From JAOZHU01 sp964632845 (GTDB taxonomy: Archaea; Thermoproteota; Bathyarchaeia; Bathyarchaeales; Bathycorpusculaceae), in assembly GCA_964632845.1 (NCBI GenBank), contig CAZWDU010000008.1:1-64000 (forward strand): DNA of 64,000 nucleotides, read 5' to 3'. The position numbers were made by a program, and so were the translations under genes. Below, one piece after another: positions 43,607 to 52,918 of the stretch (position 1 is its first letter; each line of letters starts with the position of its first letter). The notes under the pieces were generated by a model. The model was not told the DNA's origin. It searched no databases and saw nothing but the letters and a program-made list of their open reading frames with translations.

Positions 43607-43929
43607 TCTTCACTCCCCCTTGCCCAACTTTTACAATGCCACACAATATAACTTTTATGCTATAAACGGAAATGCACTACGAGATTGCCTCTGTTAGCGA
43701 GTTGCTTGCTTGCGTTTGGTTTAGTTTTTGTTGAAGCTTCAACTCTTCTCTTGCTTGTTGCTCCTGCAGAGCGTTTGTCCATTTAAGCGGATTATTTTTG
43801 TTGAAACATGCATAAATGTTTTAGTTTTAGCGAGAAATGTTTATATAACTTCAAATTAATTGAACGTATGTTTACAGAAGTACTTGCGAGGTAAACCACG
43901 CTTAGAAGAGTTCGAGGTGAAAAAGTAGT
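43607..43929. other. intergenic region with Lrp promoter
   Basis: About 320 bp between divergent genes, no ORF. TTTATATAA (43840-43848) is a good TATA box for the rightward Lrp gene; GAGGTGA (43914-43920) is its ribosome-binding site. Confidence 0.5.
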
Positions 43930-44382
43930 TTGATAAAAAATATGGATGATGTGGACCTTCAAATCATCAGTCTACTCCAAGAAGATTGCCGGTTGAGTTT
44001 CAACAAAATAGCGAGCAAACTAGGGATATCTGCGGGCACAGCATTTAATCATGTCAAAAATTTGGAGAAAAACGGCATACTAAAAAGCTATACTGTAATG
44101 ATAGACCCACCCAAGTTGGGCTATAGATTAACAGCCATAGTGTTGCTTCAAGTCGAAGGCGGACACCTTCAAGATGTTGAAGAAGAAATTGCCAACACAG
44201 CCAACGTTATTGCCGTTTATGATATCACAGGCGATTACAACGCCGTCGTGATTACTAAATTCAAAGATGGAGCGGGTTTGAACACGTTCATAAAAAAACT
44301 TTTAACAATACCTCACGTCAGAAGAACAGTTACGAACGTCGCCCTTAGCGTAATCAAAGAAGACTTTCGAATAAGGCCATAA
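43930..44382 (+). CDS. Lrp/AsnC-family regulator
   Basis: A 150-aa regulator. N-terminal HTH (VDLQIISLLQEDCRLSFNKIASKLGISAGTAF, residues about 7-50), C-terminal RAM/ACT-like ligand domain (TAIVLLQVEGG; VIAVYDITGDYNAVVI). TTG 43930 fits the GAGGTGA motif; ATG 43942 is the alternative. It opens the nitrogen block and may control it. Confidence 0.92.
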   Translation: MIKNMDDVDLQIISLLQEDCRLSFNKIASKLGISAGTAFNHVKNLEKNGILKSYTVMIDPPKLGYRLTAIVLLQVEGGHLQDVEEEIANTANVIAVYDITGDYNAVVITKFKDGAGLNTFIKKLLTIPHVRRTVTNVALSVIKEDFRIRP

Positions 44383-44439
44383 ACTTAAACGAAAGAAAGA
44401 ACATAAGAACTATCAGTGTTTTACTAAGGAGCAACTATT

Positions 44440-44979
44440 ATGACCTCAACAAGAATAACCGTTGCCTTTGATCCAGCTACTGCCAACCTGCTGGAAAAAA
44501 TTAGCCGAGAAACTGAACTGTCTCAGAGCGAAATCATGAGACGCGCCCTGCGGTTTTATAACGAAAACAAAGTCATGTTGGACCACGCAATTCGAAAGAA
44601 AGCTTATGCGTACATGGACATGTTGCTCAGTGGTGAACATGTTATTTTGGATGTGGATCATTGGCTTCTTTTTCTAAATCTGATTGAATCATCTCCTGAG
44701 CGGGAAAAGTTCTGGAGTGATCACAGAGCGGTAGCTCAATCGCACAGAGAACAGCTGAAGAGCAAAGTGCACACAGCAGAGGATGTTTTAACGCGGCTTG
44801 AAACTTGCAACTTTTTCAGGATGACGAAAAACTCGGAAAAAGACTTCACTCTGATTTTGGGGTTAGAGGTTCCAAAAAAATTTGTTAAAATTCTTATTGA
44901 AGAGTTTTTCTCAGCTATAGGTGTGAAAGCGGAGATTAAGGAAAACTTGGCTAAGTTGAACGTCACGATTAAGCCATAG
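44440..44979 (+). CDS. ribbon-helix-helix regulator
   Basis: A 179-aa protein. The N-terminal RHH motif (STRITVAFDPATANLLEKIS, then ELSQSEIMRRALRFY) binds DNA as a dimer. A C-terminal alpha/beta domain of about 120 residues is of unknown ligand. Between the Lrp gene and the KaiC-amt unit. Confidence 0.85.
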   Translation: MTSTRITVAFDPATANLLEKISRETELSQSEIMRRALRFYNENKVMLDHAIRKKAYAYMDMLLSGEHVILDVDHWLLFLNLIESSPEREKFWSDHRAVAQSHREQLKSKVHTAEDVLTRLETCNFFRMTKNSEKDFTLILGLEVPKKFVKILIEEFFSAIGVKAEIKENLAKLNVTIKP

Positions 44980-45042
44980 TTAACGGACACATGATCAGGT
45001 TTTACACAGTATTCTGTCAATTTTTTCAGTTTTTCACAAAAA

Positions 45043-45072
45043 TTATGAACAAATCTTAACTACCTTTATATT
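45043..45072 (+). promoter_or_regulatory. promoter of kaiC-like/amt unit with shared motif
   Basis: TTTATATT (45065-45072) is the TATA box. TTATGAAC (45043-45050) upstream reappears in reverse orientation before the second amt (47945-47952), within 13 nt that match at about 11 positions. Possible common nitrogen-control site. Confidence 0.4.
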
Positions 45073-45118
45073 GGACTGCCTGCATGTAAGCAGTAAAAAA
45101 AGAAAAAGGTGCACAAAT

Positions 45119-45889
45119 ATGAAAAAACCAACAGCACTTACGCTAGAAGAATTGCAAAGAGAAAGAAAGATCGAATGGATCGACATGGGCATTGAAGGAT
45201 TAACAGACTTCATTCCAGGCTTACCTAAAGGCGACGCTATCCTCGTAAGAGGCGAACCAGGCACAGGAAAAACAATCTTATGCCTCCAATTCATACATAG
45301 AGGAGCAGAAAAAGGCGAAAAATGCGTATACATCAGCACCGAAGAAACGCCGCAAACCATAATGAGAACTGGAAGAGAACTCTGGAGCGACTTCCCCTCA
45401 ATGATTCAGAACAAGCAAGTAGCCATAGTGGACCTTTCAATAGGCGCGACATATGCTAGCGACTACGCGTTAATCAACAAAGAGGAAGCAGTAGACATTT
45501 TGATGAAAGGTCTAGACGCTCAACCAGAAGCCACTAGAATAGTCATGGACTCGCTGTCATCACTAGAACGAAGACTCGTTGACCCAACTGACTTCAGAGA
45601 AGTCTTCATGAAGCTTCTACTTGAGGTCAAGAAGCGCGGAGCTACCACCGTGTTTTCGGCAGAAGGTATTCCAACAGACCCCAACATCACAGAGTATCTC
45701 GTTGACCATCTGATATATCTTGACTACCACAAGCACGACGTAATCTGGACCAGAGTCTTCATCTTGCGCAAGTCAAGAAGCTGTCCATTAAAGCCGCAGA
45801 TACTTAAGCTAAACATCGAAAGCGGCGGGTTGTCAGTAGAGGAAATTCCAATCTCACTGAAACCAGTGTGGTTCGCAAGCAAACTGTAG
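45119..45889 (+). CDS. KaiC-like ATPase next to amt
   Basis: A 256-aa single-domain KaiC-like ATPase. ATG 45119 follows AAGGTG; a TTG further upstream is unlikely. Walker A RGEPGTGKT, catalytic YISTEETPQ, Walker B RIVMDSLSSLERR. It lies 10 bp before amt, sharing a transcript, so it probably couples energy or nitrogen state to ammonium uptake or to GlnK. Confidence 0.88.
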   Translation: MKKPTALTLEELQRERKIEWIDMGIEGLTDFIPGLPKGDAILVRGEPGTGKTILCLQFIHRGAEKGEKCVYISTEETPQTIMRTGRELWSDFPSMIQNKQVAIVDLSIGATYASDYALINKEEAVDILMKGLDAQPEATRIVMDSLSSLERRLVDPTDFREVFMKLLLEVKKRGATTVFSAEGIPTDPNITEYLVDHLIYLDYHKHDVIWTRVFILRKSRSCPLKPQILKLNIESGGLSVEEIPISLKPVWFASKL

Positions 45890-45899
45890 GGTGATACTG

Positions 45900-47222
45900 A
45901 TGTCAACTCCTGTCGATGATACGTTTGCGTCTATACAGCAAACATTCGCTGTCGGCTGGGCGCCAGTAGTCATACTCATAATGGCAACTGCAGGCTTCGC
46001 TCTTCTCTACGCAGGCATGGTTAGGAAAAAGAACGTTGCCCACACTATAATCATGCTGAACATAGGCTGGACATTAGCTTTCCTCATGTATTTCCTAATC
46101 GGCTTCCCGTTAGCATATTACAGCACCAACCCCATAATTGGCATACCACAGTTTGCACCAACGATAGCTAACCCGTTGCCTGCTGCCTTATCTTCAACAG
46201 GAGCTTACGGTATAGCGGCAAGTCCCTCTGGATACGGAGATTTGGCGTTATGGTTCAAAATGGCCATGTTCGCCATAACCGCAGTCGCCATAATTCCTGG
46301 TGCAACAGCAGAACGCGACAAACTTTGGGGCTGGGTCATAGCTTCCGCAGTAGTGGTAGGTTTCCTATATCCAGTAATCGAACACTGGGTGTGGGGTGGC
46401 GGATGGCTCTCCCAACTGGGCTTCATAGACTACGCAGGCTCAGGTGTTGTCCACTTAACAGGTGGTATGTTCGCGTTAACGGCAGCGTATATCATTGGAC
46501 CCAGACTAGGCAAATTCGGCGGCAAAAAGAAGGAACCAAGAGCGTTCTTTGGCCACAGTTTACCCCTATCCACGATAGGCGCATGGCTACTAGTGTTCGG
46601 CTGGTTCGGATTCAACGTAGGCTCAAGCGTAGCAAACGATGCACAAACAATCAACGTTGAATTAGCATGGGTAGCAGTAACAACAGCAATGGCAATGGCT
46701 GGAGGACTATTCGGAGCAGCTGTAACATCAAGAGGCCACGCTTTGACATCAATGGCTGGTCTACTGGCAGGCGCAGTAGCAATCTGCTCAGGCGCATCTA
46801 TGATGCATCCACTATTCGCGTTCATAACAGGCATAATCGCAGGGCTAATAACAACATTCGTTCAAGGACTCTTAGAGGTCAAGCTACACATAGACGACGC
46901 AGCAGTTTGTGTTCCGGTGCATGCTGCTTGCGGAGTATGGGGTCTCATGGCAACAGGGCTATTCGGAGCCACATTCCTTGGCGGACACCCACTGTACGCT
47001 GCGTCAACACTTGAGACTTACATCAGCCAAATTGGAATCCAAGCTGTAGGAGCCCTATCCATAATTGGTTGGGCAGGCGGAACTGGTCTGGTGCTGTTCT
47101 GGGCGATTAACAAAGCTGGATTACTAAGAGCGAACAAAGATTCGGAACTGTTCGGATTGGACATTGCGGATCATAAGACATACGCGTACCCTGAAGACAT
47201 GATGGATCAAGATTTCCCCTAA
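45900..47222 (+). CDS. amt: ammonium transporter Amt (first copy)
   Basis: A 440-aa channel with about 11 TM segments. ATG 45900 follows GGTGAT. The two pore His are present (DYAGSGVVHLTGG; DDAAVCVPVHAACGVWG). It takes up ammonium; GlnK blocks it from the inside when nitrogen is ample. Same unit as the KaiC-like gene, the small coiled-coil ORF and glnK. Confidence 0.96.
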   Translation: MSTPVDDTFASIQQTFAVGWAPVVILIMATAGFALLYAGMVRKKNVAHTIIMLNIGWTLAFLMYFLIGFPLAYYSTNPIIGIPQFAPTIANPLPAALSSTGAYGIAASPSGYGDLALWFKMAMFAITAVAIIPGATAERDKLWGWVIASAVVVGFLYPVIEHWVWGGGWLSQLGFIDYAGSGVVHLTGGMFALTAAYIIGPRLGKFGGKKKEPRAFFGHSLPLSTIGAWLLVFGWFGFNVGSSVANDAQTINVELAWVAVTTAMAMAGGLFGAAVTSRGHALTSMAGLLAGAVAICSGASMMHPLFAFITGIIAGLITTFVQGLLEVKLHIDDAAVCVPVHAACGVWGLMATGLFGATFLGGHPLYAASTLETYISQIGIQAVGALSIIGWAGGTGLVLFWAINKAGLLRANKDSELFGLDIADHKTYAYPEDMMDQDFP

Positions 47223-47256
47223 GAAAAGAATTAATGAAAAAGTTGGAGGAAGAAAA

Positions 47257-47376
47257 ATGCAAAAAATAACTGAAACTACCTCCGAAGATGTGGCGCGCTT
47301 GCAAAGGCGCGTGCAACATCTTGAAGAGGAAGTAGCCAAAATCAAGATGAAAATGGGCAGCAAGAAATGGCTATAG
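47257..47376 (+). CDS. 39-aa coiled-coil protein between amt and glnK
   Basis: ATG 47257 has a strong GGAGGA 6 nt upstream. The peptide (MQKITETTSEDVARLQRRV... ending KMGSKKWL) has a heptad pattern over about 20 residues. The good RBS and position in the amt-glnK unit support a real gene. It may bind Amt, GlnK or the KaiC-like protein. Not recognised. Confidence 0.6.
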   Translation: MQKITETTSEDVARLQRRVQHLEEEVAKIKMKMGSKKWL

Positions 47377-47403
47377 CAACGGATGCCACGGAGAGAATGT
47401 GAC

Positions 47404-47742
47404 ATGAAAAAAATCGAAGCGGTAATTAAACCTGACATGTTCAGCTACGTCAAAGTCGCGCTGGGAAAGGCTGGATATCCAAGTTTGACAGCCTATGACG
47501 TGAAAGGTCGCGGTAAACAAAGTGGTTTAATCGAAACAGTCAGCGGAAAGACAATACGAGCAGATATCCTTCCTAAAACTAAAATCGAAATAGTCGTTGA
47601 TGACAAAGATGTCAAAAAAGTCACGGATATAATAATAAAAACTGCTGCTACAGGCACAATTGGCGACGGAAAAATCTTTGTATCCACCATAGACGAAGTA
47701 ATCCGCATAAGAACAGGCGAACGCGACAGCGACGCCATATAA
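47404..47742 (+). CDS. glnK: PII nitrogen regulator, GlnK/GlnB type
   Basis: A 112-aa trimeric PII protein from ATG 47404 (MKKIEAVIKPDMF). It has VKGRGKQSG before the T-loop, ADILPKTKIEIVVDD and GTIGDGKIFV (ATP/2-oxoglutarate site). The T-loop (LIETVSGKTIRAD) has no Tyr for uridylylation, so regulation is by ligands alone. It gates the neighbouring Amt proteins. Confidence 0.95.
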   Translation: MKKIEAVIKPDMFSYVKVALGKAGYPSLTAYDVKGRGKQSGLIETVSGKTIRADILPKTKIEIVVDDKDVKKVTDIIIKTAATGTIGDGKIFVSTIDEVIRIRTGERDSDAI

Positions 47743-47758
47743 AACATACCCAATCTCC

Positions 47759-47783
47759 CTTTCTTTTTTGTTTTGTTGTTTTC
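47759..47783 (+). terminator. T-rich terminator after glnK
   Basis: A pyrimidine/T-rich stretch with T runs of 6, 4 and 4, 17 bp after the glnK stop, fits archaeal termination of the kaiC-like/amt/glnK unit. Confidence 0.4.
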
Positions 47784-47944
47784 GTGAAACAGCTAAAAAC
47801 TGTCCCGATTGAGTTTTGGGCAGGAATCCATTTTCAATCTTGACCGACTGCTGCAACAGTTTTTGAACGAATTTTGAATAAATGGCTTTAATTGCCAGAG
47901 AATTAATAAATTCTGGGTGAAAAATCGTGTTTTCGCAGACAAAT

Positions 47945-47990
47945 GTTCATAACTGAATAAAATAAGCTATCAAACGGATACTTTTAAATA
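47945..47990 (+). promoter_or_regulatory. promoter of second amt with shared motif
   Basis: TTTTAAATA (47982-47990) is the TATA box, 67 bp before ATG 48057. GTTCATAA (47945-47952) is the reverse complement of the motif before the first amt unit. Confidence 0.4.
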
Positions 47991-48056
47991 CTTGTACAGC
48001 CTAAATGCACAGAAAAGTACAAACATTCAATACGTGTGTCAAAAGAGGACTCAAAA

Positions 48057-49322
48057 ATGACTGCAGGAGACATATCGTGGATTTCAACCGCAACCGCCCT
48101 AGTCATGTTAATGACACCAGCTTTAGGTTTCTTCTACGCAGGACTAGTTAGAAGAAAAAACCTTGTTTCCACCCTCGTCCAGTGCCTAATCATATTCGCA
48201 GTAGTAAGCGTAGTGTGGGCACTTTGGGGCTACAGCCTTGTCTTCGGACCAAGCATCCATGGAGTAATCGGAGACCTATCTCTCTTCGGACTAAACAACA
48301 TAGGCATACACACAATCAGCCCATTAGCACCCGACATCCCCGAGCTACTGTTCTTCGCGTTCCAACTGAAATTTGCAGCAATCACGCCAGCATTAATTAT
48401 AGGCGCATGCGCAGAAAGAATCAGATTTCGCTCACTACTAATTTTCATCGTGCTCTGGTCAACGTTCATCTACTCGCCAATAGCCCACTGGGTATGGAAC
48501 CCTGACGGATGGCTCCGAGCCGTAGGTGCAATAGATTTTGCAGGCGGCATCGTTGTTCACGTTGCAGCAGGCGTATCCGCGCTAGCCGCCGCGCTGGTTA
48601 TCGGCAGAAGAAAAGGATGCATCTACTGGAAAGACCACTTGAAAAGCTTAGACAAAAAGACCAGCAATGGAAACGAAATAAAACCGAGCAACATACCCTA
48701 CGTAATCCTCGGTGCATCACTACTGTGGTTCGGCTGGTTCGGCTTCAACGCAGGAAGCGCGCTAGCCGCAAACGATTTGGCAGTCTCAGCGCTTGTCGTC
48801 ACCAACGTAGCCGCCGCAGCAGCTGCAGTAAGCTGGATGCTCTTGGACTGGACAAAAAAAGGCAAGCCGTCCGCAATCGGCATATCCGTCGGCGCAGTCT
48901 GTGGACTCGTAGCTATAACACCTGCTTCAGGCTACGTCAACGTAACAGCAGCATTAATAATAGGCTTGTGCGCTGGAGTGCTTTCAAACTTGGTAGCTAA
49001 TTGGCGTGCAGGAAGAACAAGAATAGACGATTCTCTAGACGTCTTTGCTTGCCATGGAGTCAGCGGTATATGGGGTTCAATAGCAACGGGTCTATTCGCA
49101 ACAACAATGGTAAACAACGTAAACGGCTTGTTATACGGCAACGCTGGTCAACTGGTTGCTCAAATAGCAGGGGTCTTAGTTGTGGCAGCCTTCGCCTTCT
49201 TCGGTTCATACGCGCTACTGAAGCTAATCAACGTTTTCTCGCCGCTGAGGGTAAGTCCAGAAGAAGAAGATCAAGGTCTCGACTTAAGCCAACATGGAGA
49301 GGAAGCCTACCAGTTGGAGTAA
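48057..49322 (+). CDS. amt: ammonium transporter Amt (second copy)
   Basis: A 421-aa channel with about 11 TM segments. ATG 48057 has AGAGGA upstream; a GTG start at 48036 is possible. Pore His are present (DFAGGIVVHVAAG; DVFACHGVSGIWG). The acidic C-terminal tail (SPEEEDQGLDLSQHGEEAY) differs from the first copy, so regulation may differ. Own promoter. Confidence 0.95.
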   Translation: MTAGDISWISTATALVMLMTPALGFFYAGLVRRKNLVSTLVQCLIIFAVVSVVWALWGYSLVFGPSIHGVIGDLSLFGLNNIGIHTISPLAPDIPELLFFAFQLKFAAITPALIIGACAERIRFRSLLIFIVLWSTFIYSPIAHWVWNPDGWLRAVGAIDFAGGIVVHVAAGVSALAAALVIGRRKGCIYWKDHLKSLDKKTSNGNEIKPSNIPYVILGASLLWFGWFGFNAGSALAANDLAVSALVVTNVAAAAAAVSWMLLDWTKKGKPSAIGISVGAVCGLVAITPASGYVNVTAALIIGLCAGVLSNLVANWRAGRTRIDDSLDVFACHGVSGIWGSIATGLFATTMVNNVNGLLYGNAGQLVAQIAGVLVVAAFAFFGSYALLKLINVFSPLRVSPEEEDQGLDLSQHGEEAYQLE

Positions 49323-49480
49323 GGCACCTAAAAAAGCCAAACCAAAAATCTCACCTTTTTTATTAAGCACACTGTTCAAGTAGCACATGCAACAAAATTT
49401 TTAGGTCGGAAACACAACTGGAAGAAAGCGGCACCAAGAAAACATAGTGGCCATGATTAAAAGAAGTACGAGGAACATTC

Positions 49481-50269
49481 ATGAAAAAACGATACCTAAG
49501 TTTACTGCTAATCATAGGAGCGTTGGTGGCCAGCATCATCATATTCGTTGCCCTAACCGAGAAGCCAGAGTTTAAACCCGTATACTACACCTACAGCATT
49601 GTCAACACGTACCATCATGACGAAAACGCCTTCACACAAGGGCTAGTATACGAGAATGGCTCGCTGTATGAAAGTACAGGATTTTACGGTGATTCCACAT
49701 TGCGTCGTGTGAATTTGGAAACTGGTGAGGTGCTACAGATCCACACTCTTCCAGACAGCTACTTTGGAGAAGGAATCACGATTTGCGATGACAAAATAAT
49801 CCAATTAACATGGCGAGAAAACAAAAGCTTCGTTTATGACAAGCACTCTTTTGAGCTACTACAAGAGTTTAACTATTCTACTGAAGGATGGGGAATCACA
49901 TATGATGGCAATCGGCTCATAATGAGCGATGGAACAGCAAACCTGTATTTTCTAGACCCGGAAACCTTCGAGAAAGTTGGGCAAGTGGAAGTGCACGAAA
50001 CAGCACCAGTGACCAAAATTAATGAACTAGAATACATTAATGGAAAAGTATACGCTAACATATGGATGGAAGAAAAAATCGCGATAATCAATCCTCAAAC
50101 AGGGCAAATTGAAGGGTGGATAGACCTAAGCGGTATCCAAAACATAGAAAACCAAAATGTGGACAACATACTTAATGGCATTGCATATGACGCAAAGGAA
50201 GATAGACTCTTTGTAACCGGAAAAAGGTGGCCACACATCTTTGAAATTAAATTAATCCTGCTAGAATAG
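49481..50269 (+). CDS. glutaminyl-peptide cyclotransferase, membrane-anchored
   Basis: A 262-aa enzyme with an N-terminal TM/signal (YLSLLLIIGALVASIIIFVA) and a five-bladed beta-propeller of the plant-type glutamine cyclotransferase family: TYHHDENAFTQGLVYENGSLYESTG, FGEGITICDDKIIQLTW, STEGWGITYDGNRLIMSDGT, INELEYINGKVYANIW. It converts N-terminal Gln to pyroglutamate on secreted proteins. Solitary. Confidence 0.88.
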   Translation: MKKRYLSLLLIIGALVASIIIFVALTEKPEFKPVYYTYSIVNTYHHDENAFTQGLVYENGSLYESTGFYGDSTLRRVNLETGEVLQIHTLPDSYFGEGITICDDKIIQLTWRENKSFVYDKHSFELLQEFNYSTEGWGITYDGNRLIMSDGTANLYFLDPETFEKVGQVEVHETAPVTKINELEYINGKVYANIWMEEKIAIINPQTGQIEGWIDLSGIQNIENQNVDNILNGIAYDAKEDRLFVTGKRWPHIFEIKLILLE

Positions 50270-50334
50270 GGCAACATCTCCACCTCCGAAGCAACCAAAA
50301 ACAATGAAGTAACCACAAAAGAGAAAAACCGAAT

Positions 50335-50976
50335 TTAATGCCCCTCTCTGCACGGCACAAGAGTACATAGGGAAGCGTAGGCGTTCTCCTTTCCCAACTC
50401 AAAGGCTTTCAGATTCTGCTCTATAGTTTTCTTTGGCACTGCCTCGGAGATGCTTTCTTTAATGTAGTTCTCTTCAACAGGGAACACTTCAAGCGCTGAT
50501 AGACATCCTAGGAAAACTGTGTTCTCAGCGTATACTGTTCCACTTTCTCTCGCCAGCTTTAAGGCATCAATCACGGCGATGTTCGGCGTCCAATTCTTAA
50601 GCTTTGAAACTACGTCGTTAACCGTGATGTATTTTGCTCCTTTTGTGGCTATGATTTTTGAGGTTTCAATTGGCGGGTGCATTATCCTCTTATTCATCAG
50701 CACCACCGCATCTTTTTTGAGGTATTCAATGTAGCGTAGAGCTTCAATTGCCTCCAGAGCGACCAAGATGTCTGCGTCTCCATAACCGATTAACGGCGAA
50801 AATGCGTCTTCGCCTATCCTTAGGTGAACAGAGACGGCACCGCTTCTCTGGGAAAGCCCATACATTTCGCCAGTTACAACTTTTTTGCCGCTTTTAGCGC
50901 ACGCGTTTCCTATCACAGTGGTCATCAGTACGAGCCCTTGTCCTCCGACTCCACATAGGAATATGTTGCGGCTCAA
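50335..50976 (-). CDS. iorB: indolepyruvate:ferredoxin oxidoreductase beta subunit, second copy
   Basis: A 213-aa IorB. TTG 50976 overlaps the iorA stop as TTGA and has GAGGTGA 7 nt upstream, so it beats the in-frame ATG at 51015. Motifs: FLCGVGGQGLVLMTTVIGNA, MYGLSQRSGAVSVHLRIGED. It pairs with the IorA just before it. Confidence 0.92.
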   Translation of the reverse strand: MSRNIFLCGVGGQGLVLMTTVIGNACAKSGKKVVTGEMYGLSQRSGAVSVHLRIGEDAFSPLIGYGDADILVALEAIEALRYIEYLKKDAVVLMNKRIMHPPIETSKIIATKGAKYITVNDVVSKLKNWTPNIAVIDALKLARESGTVYAENTVFLGCLSALEVFPVEENYIKESISEAVPKKTIEQNLKAFELGKENAYASLCTLVPCREGH

Positions 50977-52874
50977 GTTTTCACCTCTGTCCTCTTTATT
51001 GACTTGAATGGACACAGTTTAGAACAGACAGAACAGCCATCGCAAATATCCGGTGATATGTACGGCTGCTGGTCCTCGTCTATTTCGTAGGCTGGACAGT
51101 AGAAGTTTCTCAGGCACACGTAAGGTTTCTTGCACAGATTCTTATCAACGTAGAAAGGTACAATGGGCTCGCCTCTTCGCCTCTTATTTCTGTCTCCGTA
51201 AAGTGCGCATTCCCTGCGAGAAATCACCACGGAAAGCCCATCAAAATCCAGCGCCTTCCTGAAAATTTCAACATTGTTCTTGACATCATATGAGTCAACT
51301 ATCTCTAAGAAATCCACACCGATGGCTCTGCAAATGTTCTCTATAGACACTTTCTTGCCTTGTCTCCAACCTGCTGTGAATTCGGTTGACGGATTTGACT
51401 GTTGGCCAGTCATGGCAGTTACAGAGTTATCCAAAATGAGCAAAGTAAACTTGTTCCCGTTGTGAACCGCATTGATAAGCGCAGGTATTGCAGCGTGATA
51501 AAAAGTAGAGTCGCCAACTACAGCGACAACGCGTTCCTCGATTGCATGCGACAAACCATTCGCAACTCCCACTGAGGCACCCATGCATAAAGAACTGTCA
51601 GAACGCGATATCGGCGGAAAAACCCACATCGAATAACAGCCAATATCGTTCGCGAAATAGTGCTCCTGACCCTTAGCCACTTGAATCCTGAGCGCTTGGC
51701 TAAGCGCAACAAACGTAGCTCGATGGGGACAACCTGCGCAGAAAGTCGGATACCTATCAGGAATAACTACCTTAAGCTTCGCCGCGTCTCGAATAATCGC
51801 CTCGTAGTCAACGTACGCCATACCGATGGCTGAAGCAATGCCTTTGGCAACGATATTCGGGTTATATTCCCACGCTTCCGAAAAAGCACCAGAGTTCTTG
51901 CCGAAAATCGCTACAGATGGATTAGCATCCTTCGCGACAGCGCACACTTCGTTTTCCAAATAAGGCGAAAGCTCCTCGACAACAATTACCTTCTTCAAGC
52001 TTTTAATGAAACTGCTGATTGTATTCTTTGGCAGTGGATACGTGGTACCAAGCTTCAGGATATTGACCTTCTCTTGGAGACCCAGCATCTTCAGCGCCTC
52101 CAAGACGTATAGGTAAGAAACTGAAGAAGTTAACACTCCAACATCGGAATCCGCATGCACTATAACATTGAACGCAGATTTTTCAAATTCCTCAGCCACT
52201 CTAGCTGTGCGTTCAAGCATCTTGAGCTTCTTTTGCCGCGCAACCGCTCCCAGCGTTGTGAATTCCTCGTTTAGCGCTTTCCACTTCACTTTCTTAAACT
52301 CGGTACGCTCCAGATTTTCTAATCTGACAATGCCGCTTTGGTGATTCACTCGCGTAACAGTTCGAACAATCACGGGAACCCTGTGGCGTTCAGAGATTTC
52401 GAACGCTTTTTTCACCATGTCCTTTGCCTCTTGCGGAGAAGCAGGCTCAAGCATCGGCAGGTAAGCGCTAGGAGCGAAAAATCTGCCATCCTCTTCAGAT
52501 TGCGAAGAATGCGCATGCGGATCATCCGCAATCACCAGAACTAACCCGCCTCTGACCCCAGTATAGCCCAAAACGAAAAGAGTGTCAGATGCCACGTTTG
52601 CGCCAACGCTCTTCATCGCTGTTAAGCTGCGAAGCCCAGCGAAGGAAGCGCCAGCGCAAACTTCTAGTGCAACTTTCTCGTTTGTAGTAATCTCCATCTG
52701 ATAATCAAAATTGCCTAACGCTTCTGAAAACGTATCTAGAACCTCTGAAGTGGGCGCGCCAGGATAGAAAGCCACGACTTTAACGTCTGCTTCTAGAGCT
52801 GCTCGGGCAATCGCCTCGTTGCCCAACATGAAAACGGTTTTCTGCTCTTTAGCTACAAAATCTGCGAGCACCAT
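50973..52874 (-). CDS. iorA: indolepyruvate:ferredoxin oxidoreductase alpha subunit, second copy
   Basis: A 633-aa TPP enzyme of normal layout: FYPGAPTSEVL, CAGCPHRATF, NDIGCYSMW, GDSTFYHAAIPAL. The C-terminal Fe-S region has CDGCSVCSKLCPF intact; the first set (CKKPYVCLRNFYCPA) is altered. It lacks the four-cluster insertion of the copy at 29919-32108, so the two complexes probably differ in 2-oxoacid or electron partner. Confidence 0.93.
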   Translation of the reverse strand: MVLADFVAKEQKTVFMLGNEAIARAALEADVKVVAFYPGAPTSEVLDTFSEALGNFDYQMEITTNEKVALEVCAGASFAGLRSLTAMKSVGANVASDTLFVLGYTGVRGGLVLVIADDPHAHSSQSEEDGRFFAPSAYLPMLEPASPQEAKDMVKKAFEISERHRVPVIVRTVTRVNHQSGIVRLENLERTEFKKVKWKALNEEFTTLGAVARQKKLKMLERTARVAEEFEKSAFNVIVHADSDVGVLTSSVSYLYVLEALKMLGLQEKVNILKLGTTYPLPKNTISSFIKSLKKVIVVEELSPYLENEVCAVAKDANPSVAIFGKNSGAFSEAWEYNPNIVAKGIASAIGMAYVDYEAIIRDAAKLKVVIPDRYPTFCAGCPHRATFVALSQALRIQVAKGQEHYFANDIGCYSMWVFPPISRSDSSLCMGASVGVANGLSHAIEERVVAVVGDSTFYHAAIPALINAVHNGNKFTLLILDNSVTAMTGQQSNPSTEFTAGWRQGKKVSIENICRAIGVDFLEIVDSYDVKNNVEIFRKALDFDGLSVVISRRECALYGDRNKRRRGEPIVPFYVDKNLCKKPYVCLRNFYCPAYEIDEDQQPYISPDICDGCSVCSKLCPFKSIKRTEVKT

Positions 52875-52918
52875 GAATGAATAATAGCGCGTGCGTTATA
52901 ATAAGGTTTCAGGCGCAA

